A DNA stretch of 6,707 bases from Minisyncoccota bacterium (lineage in GTDB: Bacteria; Patescibacteriota; Minisyncoccia; UBA6257; XYB1-36-10), in contig JAQVXM010000036.1 of the NCBI GenBank assembly GCA_028709185.1, positions 1 to 6,707 of the forward strand, given 5' to 3'. Each line of letters opens with the position of its first letter. Position 1 is the first letter of the stretch. Positions 1-6,365 of the stretch are shown piece after piece. The translations under genes and the position numbers were made by a program. The notes under the pieces were generated by a model. The model ran no database searches, had not been told where the DNA came from, and saw only the letters and a program-made list of their open reading frames with translations.

Positions 1-1
1 C

Positions 2-1057
2 GCTAGTTTAGCGGTAAAAAATAAATTAAAATGGCTTGGAAACGAATCCGGTTTTTTGTTTTATAAAGATTTTTTAGCTTTAATTGAACTTTTTAGAGTT
101 TTAAAAAAAGAGAAACCGGAAATCGTCCATTTAAATAGTTCAAAAGCGGGAGTAATCGGAGCTTTAGCGGGAAAGATGGCCGGAGTGAAAAAGATAATTT
201 TTACGGCTCACGGATGGGTTTTTTCAGACGAAGATTTGCCTTTTTTGAAAAGATTTTTTTATATTTTAGTGCATAAGGCGGCGGGATTTTTTCAGGATAA
301 AATAATAAATGTTTCCGAACATGACAGAAAATTAGCTATTAAATATAAAGTAGCGCCGGAGGAAAAACTAGTGACGATAAAAAACGGATTAGATATAAAT
401 TATTTTTTTAATAATTTATGTTCCAAAGAAGAGGCGAGAAAAAAGATAACAGATATAATTTTTAATGACGAATTTCTAATTTCTAAAATTAATACGCAAC
501 AAAAAGATTTAGGAGGATTTTGGATAGGAAGCATCGGAAGACTGGTAAAGGAAAAAAATTATAAATTATTTGTGGAAGCGGTAAAAATTTTAAAAGAAAA
601 TTTTCAAAAAGAAGAGGAAAAACTGATTTTTTTTATAATTGGCGATGGATATGAAAAGGAAAGTTTAAAGTTAAAAATTAAGAATTTAGAGCTGGAAAAA
701 AATATTTTTTTATTAGGAGAGATCGAAAATGCTTATAGATTATTAAAGGCTTTTGATTTGTTTGTTTTACCAAGCAGAAAAGAAGGATTGCCTTATACTT
801 TGATTGAGGCGATGGCGGCAGAAGTTCCTATAGTGGCAAGCAGGGTTGGAGGAATGACGGAAGTTTTAGAAGAAGAAAAGGGGCGGCTGTTTAATGGAGG
901 AGAAGCAAATGATTTAGCAAATAAAATCAAAGAGGTTCTAGAAGAAAAAGAGGAAACAAAAAAAAGAAGAGAAAAAGCGAAAAAATTTGCGGAAGTATTT
1001 TTGAATCAAGAAAGGATGATACAAGAGACAGAGAAAATATATTTAGGAAACGATTAA
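2..1057 (+). CDS. GT4-family glycosyltransferase, 5'-truncated by the window edge
   Basis: Predicted cytoplasmic or membrane-associated transferase that moves a sugar from an NDP-sugar to a growing glycan. The frame is open from base 2, so the TTG at 56 is not the true start; 351 codons are visible and, from usual GT4 length, roughly 45-60 N-terminal residues should be missing, including the Gly-rich acceptor loop. Counting from base 2, residues 43-50 read HLNSSKAG and His70 sits in TAHGW, both typical of this GT4 branch. The C-terminal Rossmann half has GRLVKEK with Arg180 and Lys185 (nucleotide-diphosphate binding) and an intact EX7E motif with Glu261 and Glu269, followed by AMAA and a Gly-Gly turn. 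The C-terminus is Lys/Glu-rich helix. It leads into the next gene after a 14-nt gap. Family assignment is strong; sugar and acceptor cannot be read. Confidence 0.93.
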   Translation, partial: ASLAVKNKLKWLGNESGFLFYKDFLALIELFRVLKKEKPEIVHLNSSKAGVIGALAGKMAGVKKIIFTAHGWVFSDEDLPFLKRFFYILVHKAAGFFQDKIINVSEHDRKLAIKYKVAPEEKLVTIKNGLDINYFFNNLCSKEEARKKITDIIFNDEFLISKINTQQKDLGGFWIGSIGRLVKEKNYKLFVEAVKILKENFQKEEEKLIFFIIGDGYEKESLKLKIKNLELEKNIFLLGEIENAYRLLKAFDLFVLPSRKEGLPYTLIEAMAAEVPIVASRVGGMTEVLEEEKGRLFNGGEANDLANKIKEVLEEKEETKKRREKAKKFAEVFLNQERMIQETEKIYLGND

Positions 1058-1071
1058 ATATTCTTTAAGAA

Positions 1072-3369
1072 ATGGAAAAAAACGAAAAGAGAAAAGTAAT
1101 AATATTTTCGACAGCATATCTGCCAATGATAGGGGGAGCGGAAGTGGCGATAAAAGAAATAACCGATAGATTGGGTGATAATTTTGATTTTAAATTAATA
1201 ACAGCAAGGATAAAAAAAGGTTTATTAAAGGAAGAAAAAATGGGAAGTTTGGAGATTTTCAGAGTGGGATTCGGGTTTTCTTTTGACAAGTATTTATTGC
1301 CTTTTTTAGGGGTGTTAAAAGCTTTAAAGATAAACAGAGGAACAGAAGGAAAAAAATCGATTATATGGGCAATTATGGCTTCTTTTGGAGGTTTTGGAGC
1401 TTTGTTTTTAAAACTTTTAAAACCAAAATGGCCATTTCTTTTGACTTTGCAGGAGGGCGATCCGGAAGAGCATATTTTAAAAAAAGTAGGTTTTTTTTAT
1501 CCGATATGGAAGATGATTTTTAAGAAGGCGGATAGAGTCCAAGTTATTAGCAGATATTTAGAAGAATTTGCCAGAAAGCAGGGAATGAAATGTCCGGTTG
1601 AGATTGTTCCAAACGGAGTGGATTTGGATAAATTTCAAAAAATAGATTTAGAAGAGCAAGGTCTTAAATTAAAAGAAAAACTTGGAATTGAAAAAGAGGA
1701 AAAAGTTGTTTTGACGGTTTCAAGATTGACAAAGAAGAACGGAGTGGATGTCTTGATTGAAGCTATAAATAAGTTAAAACTTAAAAGTTATAAAATCCAC
1801 AAAATAAAATTATTAATCGCAGGGGAAGGAGAAGAAAGAAAAGAGTTGGAAAGATTAGTAAAAAAACTTAATTTGGAAAGGGAAGTGGTTTTTGCGGGAG
1901 AAATTAAATTAGAAGAAATAATAGGATATTATAAAATAGCTGATGTTTTTTGCAGGCCGAGCAGAACGGAGGGATTTGGAAATGTTTTTATAGAAGCGAT
2001 GGCGGCTTCTTTGCCGGTAGTCGCAACAAATATCGGAGGAATAAAAGATTTTTTAAGAGACGGAGAAAACGGGTTGTTTTCGGAAGTTGATAATCCTGAT
2101 GATTTAGCGGAAAAAATAAAAATTCTTTTAGAAGATGATAAATTAAGAAAAAAAATTACAGAAGAAGGAATAAAAACGGCGGGAAAATATGATTGGAAAG
2201 AAATTTCTGTTGAGATGAAAATGATATTAGAAAAAACAGAAAAAAGAAGGAAAAAAATTTTAATAGCGACGCCAATATATTGGCCGGAAGCGGGAGGTCC
2301 AGCAAAATATGCGAGAGATATAGCTGGAGAATTAAAGAGAAAAAATTTTGAGGCGGGAGTCGTTACTTACGGTAAAATTGAGGAAAATTTAGGCAATAAA
2401 GCGGAAATAAAAGATGATTTTAAGGTTATAAGAGTAAGCAGAAAATGGCCAAAGGGAATAAGACATTTAATTTATTTTTGGAAAGTATTTAAGAATTCTT
2501 TCGGAGTTCAAGCAATTTATGCATTGGACGCGACGGCGGCGGGATGGCCGGCTAAAACAGCGGCATTATTTTTGAGAAAAAGATTTTTTGTGAGAGTGGG
2601 AGGCGATTTGCTTTGGGAGAGAGCGGCGGAAAGCGGATTTTTTTTGGGGACGATGAAGGATTTTTATGAATCGGGAAAATATAAAGAATATAAAAAAATA
2701 ATTTATCGGGTAATAAAAAATGTTTTAAAAAGAGCGGAAAAGATAATTGTGCCGGCGGAAAGTTTGGCCGAGGTTTATAGCAAATATTACGAAATCAGAA
2801 GGGAGAAAATAGAAATAATAAAAAATGTTTTTGAGAAGAGTAAAAAAGAATTACAAGAGGAAGAAGGAGAAATAGAACTTTTATTTGCCGGAAGAATGGT
2901 AAAATATAAGAATTTAGAAAGTTTGATAGAGATAGCGGGGGATTTAGAAATAAATTTTGAAATAAAAGGAGAAGGGCCGGAAAGAAAAAAATTAGAAAAA
3001 AAAATAAAGGATTTAAAATTAGAAGATAATATAAAAATAAGAAGAGGGATGGCAAAAGAAGAATTGGAGAAAAAAATAGAAAAGAAAATAATCGGGATTT
3101 CAATGTCGTGGACGGAATTTAATCCGAATTTTATTTTAGAGTGTCTTTTAAAAGGAAAACCGGTTTTATTAAGTCGAGAAAACGAATTATCAGTAAAGCT
3201 TCCAGAAGAATTTTTAGCCGATCCTTTTAACAGAGAAGAAATAAAAAGGAAGATAAAAGAAATAAGAAAGAGATATGATTTTTACAAAAAAGAAGCGGAA
3301 AAGATTGATTTAGAGTTTAGCTTGAAGGAGTCGGCAGGTAAATTGATTAATTTGATTGTTTTAAAATAA
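1072..3369 (+). CDS. Fused double glycosyltransferase (two GT-B/GT4 domains in tandem)
   Basis: A 765-residue protein, about twice the usual GT4 length, made of two complete transferases. Module A (residues 1 to ~390) opens with KVIIFSTAYLP and GG at 21-22 with Glu24, has VPNGVD before the C-terminal half, Arg218 in SRLTKKNG, AGEG at 250-253 and EX7E with Glu300 and Glu308. The usual Lys five residues after Arg218 is Asn223, with Lys just before it. Module B starts near residue 394 (KKILIATPIYWP, GGP at 408-410), has VRVGGDLLWER at 507-517, AGRMVKYKN with Arg608 and Lys613, GEGPE, and EX7E with Glu682 and Glu690. No membrane segment is evident. Both modules look catalytically competent, so one chain probably makes two sugar additions, perhaps consecutively. 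The ATG at 1072 is the only sensible start; no Shine-Dalgarno precedes it, only TTAAGAA. Donors are unknown. Confidence 0.93.
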   Translation: MEKNEKRKVIIFSTAYLPMIGGAEVAIKEITDRLGDNFDFKLITARIKKGLLKEEKMGSLEIFRVGFGFSFDKYLLPFLGVLKALKINRGTEGKKSIIWAIMASFGGFGALFLKLLKPKWPFLLTLQEGDPEEHILKKVGFFYPIWKMIFKKADRVQVISRYLEEFARKQGMKCPVEIVPNGVDLDKFQKIDLEEQGLKLKEKLGIEKEEKVVLTVSRLTKKNGVDVLIEAINKLKLKSYKIHKIKLLIAGEGEERKELERLVKKLNLEREVVFAGEIKLEEIIGYYKIADVFCRPSRTEGFGNVFIEAMAASLPVVATNIGGIKDFLRDGENGLFSEVDNPDDLAEKIKILLEDDKLRKKITEEGIKTAGKYDWKEISVEMKMILEKTEKRRKKILIATPIYWPEAGGPAKYARDIAGELKRKNFEAGVVTYGKIEENLGNKAEIKDDFKVIRVSRKWPKGIRHLIYFWKVFKNSFGVQAIYALDATAAGWPAKTAALFLRKRFFVRVGGDLLWERAAESGFFLGTMKDFYESGKYKEYKKIIYRVIKNVLKRAEKIIVPAESLAEVYSKYYEIRREKIEIIKNVFEKSKKELQEEEGEIELLFAGRMVKYKNLESLIEIAGDLEINFEIKGEGPERKKLEKKIKDLKLEDNIKIRRGMAKEELEKKIEKKIIGISMSWTEFNPNFILECLLKGKPVLLSRENELSVKLPEEFLADPFNREEIKRKIKEIRKRYDFYKKEAEKIDLEFSLKESAGKLINLIVLK
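1996..2006 (+). repeat. 11-bp exact repeat shared by three glycosyltransferase modules
   Basis: GCGATGGCGGC occurs at 809-819, 1996-2006 and 4260-4270, each time encoding the Ala-Met-Ala part of the conserved EAMAA motif after the second EX7E glutamate. It is a G/C-rich island in AT-rich DNA. Protein conservation explains most of it, but the identity at codon level makes it a short homology between paralogues. Confidence 0.6.
2230..2265 (+). other. Seam between the two glycosyltransferase modules
   Basis: The linker is only a short Lys/Arg/Glu stretch (residues ~387-395) encoded by A-rich DNA with a run of seven A at 2251-2257. The 11-mer AAAATTTTAAT at 2254-2264 is the same sequence that directly follows the start ATG of the next two genes (3396-3406 and 4505-4515). 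Here the codon where ATG would stand (2251-2253) is AAA, Lys394. This is what remains if two separate genes fused by loss of a stop and a start. One base out of register, TAA lies at 2261-2263. Matches are seen directly; the history is inferred. Confidence 0.6.
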
Positions 3370-3387
3370 ATAATAAATTTATAAGAA

Positions 3388-3396
3388 ATGGCATGA
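3388..3396 (+). promoter_or_regulatory. Two-codon mini-cistron overlapping the next start
   Basis: ATG GCA TGA lies in the 23-nt gap before the third transferase, and its TGA overlaps the real start as ATGA at 3393-3396. The same TAAGAAATGG string stands at the start of the preceding gene (ending at 1075), where that ATG is the true start. It could help ribosomes re-initiate where no Shine-Dalgarno is present, or be chance. Confidence 0.25.
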
Positions 3397-4505
3397 AAAT
3401 TTTAATGGTATCAACAGATGAACAGATTTTTCAAGAAGGAAGCGAGGCTTATTTAAGGATGAGAGATTATGGTAATTTATTTTCCGAATTACACATTATT
3501 ATTTTTTCAAGGAAAAAAAGAGAAAGAAAGAGAATAAGAGAAAATGTTTTTATTTATCCGGTTTATTCTTTTTTAAGATTTATTATTCCTTTTAAAGCAT
3601 TTTTTGAATCCAAAAAAATAATAAAAGAAAGCGAGTTTAGAGTAACAACACAAGATCCTTACGAAACAGGAATAGTCGGTTTTTTGTTAAAAATTTTTTA
3701 TAAGACAAAGTGGCAGGCGCAGATACATACCGATTTATTAAGCAAGTTTTTTTTCAGACAATCGTTGAAAAATAAAATAAGAGTTTTTTTGGCAAAAGCG
3801 ATAATCGGAAAAGCTGACAGAATAAGAGCGGTTTCCGAAAGGATAAAAAATTCTCTTTTAGAATGGGGGATAGAAGAAGAAAAAATAGATGTTTTGCCAA
3901 TAGCGATAAACGCGGGAGAAATAAAAAACGCGCCAATAATTTTTGATTTAAAGGAGAAATTTCCACAGTTTGATTTCAGAGCGTTGACTGTTTCAAGATT
4001 GACGCCGGAAAAAAACATCAGGGTGATTTTGGCGGCTTTAGCCGAGATTGTAAAAAAGAAACCAAAAACAGGATTAGTGATAGCGGGGAGCGGGGAATGT
4101 CTGGATGATTTAAAAATGGAAGTAAAAGAAAAAAAGATAGAAGATAACGTTATTTTTACAGGAAAACTTTCTTTTTTAGAGGCGATAGGAGCAATGAAAA
4201 CAGCGGATGTGTTTTTATCTTCTTCGGTTTATGAAGGATATGGCATGGCGGTGGCGGAAGCGATGGCGGCCGGGTGTCCGGTAATTATGACGGATACCGG
4301 TTTAGCTAATGAAGTTTTAAAAAATAGAGAAAGCGGTTTAGTCGTTAAAATAGGAAATAAAAAAGAAATAGCGGAGGCGATAGATTTTTTAATGGAAAAT
4401 AAAGAAGAAAGAGAAAAAATTATAGAAGGAGCAAAAAGAGAAGCAGATAATTTTATAGAGCAGGAGGAGTATTTAAAAAAATTCAAAGAGATTTTAGAAA
4501 AATGA
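3393..4505 (+). CDS. GT4-family glycosyltransferase
   Basis: A 370-residue, full-length GT-B transferase, likely adding one sugar in the same glycan pathway as its neighbours. The start ATG gives MKILMVSTDE, the normal first beta-strand. SEAYLRMRDYG at residues 17-27 replaces the Gly-Gly loop of classical GT4 enzymes; TTQDPYETG ends at 93, and IHTDLLS with His112 follows. The N-terminal half closes with KADRIRAVSER (140-150). The C-terminal half has SRLTPEK with Arg202 and Lys207, AGSGE, and a clean EX7E with Glu281 and Glu289 followed by AMAAG. No signal peptide or clear membrane helix, so a cytoplasmic-face enzyme is expected. No Shine-Dalgarno is seen upstream; translation is probably coupled to the gene before it, 23 nt away. 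It overlaps the next gene by 4 nt. Substrates cannot be inferred. Confidence 0.94.
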   Translation: MKILMVSTDEQIFQEGSEAYLRMRDYGNLFSELHIIIFSRKKRERKRIRENVFIYPVYSFLRFIIPFKAFFESKKIIKESEFRVTTQDPYETGIVGFLLKIFYKTKWQAQIHTDLLSKFFFRQSLKNKIRVFLAKAIIGKADRIRAVSERIKNSLLEWGIEEEKIDVLPIAINAGEIKNAPIIFDLKEKFPQFDFRALTVSRLTPEKNIRVILAALAEIVKKKPKTGLVIAGSGECLDDLKMEVKEKKIEDNVIFTGKLSFLEAIGAMKTADVFLSSSVYEGYGMAVAEAMAAGCPVIMTDTGLANEVLKNRESGLVVKIGNKKEIAEAIDFLMENKEEREKIIEGAKREADNFIEQEEYLKKFKEILEK

Positions 4506-5554
4506 AAATTTTAATCATAACGCAAAAAGTTGATGAAAATGACGGGACGTTAGGTTTTTTCAGCGACTGGATAAGAGAGATTTCAAAAAAATTTGAAAAA
4601 ACGGAAGTTATTTCTCTTAGAAGAGGAGTGGGAGATTTTCCCGGAATTAAAATGTTTTCTTTAGGAAAGGAAGGGGGTTTAAAATTTTTAAGAAGGATAA
4701 AATATGCTTTTAATTTTTACAGAATTATTTTAAAGGAAAGAAAAAATTATGACGCGGTTTTTGTTCATATGAATCAGGAATATGTTCTTCTGGGGGGATT
4801 TTTATGGAAAATTATGGGGAAGAAAGTTTTTTTATGGAGAAATCATCCGCGAGGAAATTTTTTAACAATGATGGCGGTTTTTTTATCGGATAAAGTTTTT
4901 TACACTTCCTCTTTTTCTTATACGGCTAAATTTAGAAAGGCGGTTAGGATGCCAGTGGGCGTGAAAATAGAAAATGAAAATCCGGAAATTCATAAAACAG
5001 GGGAGATTTTAAAGATTTTGTATTTGGGGAGGGTGGCGCCTATAAAACATATTGAAATAGCAATAGAAGCGGCAAAAATTTTAAAAGATAAAGGAGTAAA
5101 ATTTAAATTTGATATAATAGGGAAAGTTTTGGAAAAAGACAGAGAATATGAAAAAGGGTTGAGGATGAGAGTTAAAAATTTAGGACTTTTAAGAGAAGTA
5201 AATTTTTTTCCGGAGGTGAGCCATAAGGAGGCGATTAAAATTTTTTCCGAATATGATGTTTTAATAAACGTGACTGATACGGGAAGCATGGATAAGACGA
5301 TTTTTGAAGCGGGAGTGGCGGGGGTGATAGTGATTTCTTCCAATAAAGAATTGGTTAATATTTATCCTTATGAATGGAAGAAGAGTTTTAAAGTAGAAGC
5401 GACCAGTGAAGGGGTGGCGGAAGGAATTGTAAATTTTATAAATTTAAGCGAAGAAAAAAGAGGGGTTATAAGAGAAAATGTGAGAAATTATATAAAGAGA
5501 GAACAGAGTTTGAAGGTTTTGGTTAAAAAAATGAAAGAGGTTTTTAGCGGATGA
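4502..5554 (+). CDS. GT4-like glycosyltransferase with altered EX7E motif
   Basis: A 350-residue protein starting MKILIITQKVD in a stop-start ATGA overlap with the previous gene, a strong sign of coupled translation in an operon. The N-terminal half has VFVHMNQEY (86-94) and LWRNHPRGN (111-119) where related enzymes shape the acceptor pocket. The C-terminal half keeps LGRVAPIK with Arg177 and Lys182, the donor-phosphate pair. The motif DTGSMDKTIFEAG has the second glutamate (Glu269) but Gly261 where the first EX7E glutamate would be; a TGS-x-DK form like this belongs, as I recall, to a recognised branch of GT4-like proteins, so it does not mean loss of function. It is the last transferase in the run and ends TGA, with an in-frame TAA five codons later. 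The fold is clear; sugar specificity is not. Confidence 0.88.
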   Translation: MKILIITQKVDENDGTLGFFSDWIREISKKFEKTEVISLRRGVGDFPGIKMFSLGKEGGLKFLRRIKYAFNFYRIILKERKNYDAVFVHMNQEYVLLGGFLWKIMGKKVFLWRNHPRGNFLTMMAVFLSDKVFYTSSFSYTAKFRKAVRMPVGVKIENENPEIHKTGEILKILYLGRVAPIKHIEIAIEAAKILKDKGVKFKFDIIGKVLEKDREYEKGLRMRVKNLGLLREVNFFPEVSHKEAIKIFSEYDVLINVTDTGSMDKTIFEAGVAGVIVISSNKELVNIYPYEWKKSFKVEATSEGVAEGIVNFINLSEEKRGVIRENVRNYIKREQSLKVLVKKMKEVFSG

Positions 5555-5580
5555 TGTTTGATATTATAAACTCCGCTTAA
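5543..5580 (+). terminator. Weak inverted repeat at the operon end, possible terminator or RNA-stabilising hairpin
   Basis: AGCGGA (5546-5551) pairs with TCCGCT (5572-5577), and flanking TT/AA pairs lie outside one T:T mismatch. Inside, GTTT (5556-5559) can pair with AAAC (5568-5571). It spans the stop codon of the last transferase. No T-run follows; the next bases are TAATTAAAAAATT, so it is not a classical intrinsic terminator. It may mark transcript decay protection or a factor-dependent end. Confidence 0.3.
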
Positions 5581-5609
5581 TTAAAAAATTCTTAATAATA
5601 GCTTGATTA

Positions 5610-5638
5610 TTTACTATTTCAATTATTTTTGTTAAGGT
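5610..5638 (+). promoter_or_regulatory. Candidate promoter of the 228-aa gene
   Basis: A -35-like TTTACT (5610-5615) is separated by 17 bp from TAAGGT (5633-5638), which is preceded by TG one base away, giving an extended -10 (TGTTAAGGT, 5630-5638). Transcription would begin near 5645, leaving a short leader of about 35 nt before the start codon. The change of gene style and the hairpin upstream both favour a new transcription unit here. In such AT-rich DNA the match could be chance. Confidence 0.35.
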
Positions 5639-5664
5639 GTATTCAGTTTTTTAATAACATAAAA

Positions 5665-5670
5665 AAGGAG
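5665..5670 (+). promoter_or_regulatory. Strong Shine-Dalgarno site AAGGAG
   Basis: AAGGAG, 8 nt before the ATG at 5679, fixes the start of the 228-aa gene. None of the three visible starts in the upstream operon has such a site. Confidence 0.8.
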
Positions 5671-5678
5671 AGGTTGCT

Positions 5679-6365
5679 ATGGAATACAATGTTGCTTTTC
5701 GTAAAACAAGTAAAACAGGCGGATTTCAAGGTATTATTACTTGGATGTCTTTTTCCAGTAAAAATGATTTCGAAAAGTGGTATACCGACGAAATACGAGA
5801 ACAGAATGAGGTTGTTGAGGAAGGCATAACAGAAGAAAGAGCAGTGGAGCTAACCAAAACAACTCCCATTAAATGCTGGATTGCGGCGGCAAAGCAAAAA
5901 GCAACTCAGCCAGACGGGACGATAAATACGTTTATTCTTGAAATGGAAATGGTAGCAGTGAGATTTATGGCGCAAGAAGCTGTAAAAAGAGGTTATGAAA
6001 ACGCTGTTTCAGAGGAAGAAATGTGGGAAAATGGCTGGATTCTTCCTAATGGCGAGTTCGTTAATTGTTCAAATACACAACATATCTATTGTGCTGAAAA
6101 TAAATTGGGCAAATCAGAAGAGGAACTTGAAAAAACAGCCGTTAAAGTTTCTTGCGCGCCAGTTTTTATGAGACTTGAATATGATGATTATAGGCCGGTT
6201 TTTCTAACACAAAGAGAAAGGATGACTGAAGCCCAGCTTAAAACAATCGAAAAATATTGTGTTAAGTATGGATGTCGGCCACCACTCGATTATTTTATTC
6301 AACAAGATCTGCATGATATGGCGAAAATGAGTACTGAGGATATACTTTCTATTTTAAAAAATTAG
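5679..6365 (+). CDS. Conserved-looking hypothetical protein, family not recognised
   Basis: I do not recognise this 228-residue protein. It looks soluble: no signal peptide, no membrane segment, acidic, with mixed helix-like segments. Visible features are an N-terminal stretch GGFQGIITWMSFSSKNDF (14-31), then EEGITEERAVEL (48-59), a Trp-rich motif WENGWILPNGEFVNC (116-130) followed by His135 and Cys138, and a C-terminal segment EAQLKTIEKYCVKYGCRPP (184-202). Cysteines are at 66, 130, 138, 159, 194 and 199; C130/H135/C138 and C194/C199 could bind a metal, but this is a guess. The start is fixed by AAGGAG. Codons are more mixed than in the transferase genes (CGT, CGA and CTT are used), the gene has its own candidate promoter and a strong terminator, and the next sequence is a broken gene. 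This fits a small accessory or transferred cassette. A role in the glycan pathway is not supported. Confidence 0.85.
   Translation: MEYNVAFRKTSKTGGFQGIITWMSFSSKNDFEKWYTDEIREQNEVVEEGITEERAVELTKTTPIKCWIAAAKQKATQPDGTINTFILEMEMVAVRFMAQEAVKRGYENAVSEEEMWENGWILPNGEFVNCSNTQHIYCAENKLGKSEEELEKTAVKVSCAPVFMRLEYDDYRPVFLTQRERMTEAQLKTIEKYCVKYGCRPPLDYFIQQDLHDMAKMSTEDILSILKN

Noticed and set aside
56..58. TTG as the start of the first glycosyltransferase
   Set aside because: The frame stays open to base 2 and the N-terminal acceptor-loop region of the family is missing, so the gene begins before the window.
2795..3103. 102-codon frame on the - strand rich in Phe, Leu and Ser
   Set aside because: It mirrors the purine-rich coding strand of the fused transferase and shows no family motif; similar - strand frames at 1065-1289, 3698-4018, 3754-3966, 4229-4486 and 4990-5343 were rejected for the same reason.
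4503..5554. UGA recoding as in some CPR lineages
   Set aside because: TGA ends two genes and never occurs inside a coding frame. Reading through would hit TAA within two to five codons, so the ends alone are not decisive, but nothing favours recoding.
5546..5577. Classical intrinsic terminator for the transferase operon
   Set aside because: The stem is only 6 bp with a large interior loop and no T-run follows, so it is listed only as a weak hairpin.
5629..5829. 66-codon + strand frame before and inside the 228-aa gene
   Set aside because: It lacks a ribosome site, starts at a non-ATG codon inside the candidate promoter and is out of frame with the well-supported gene at 5679.
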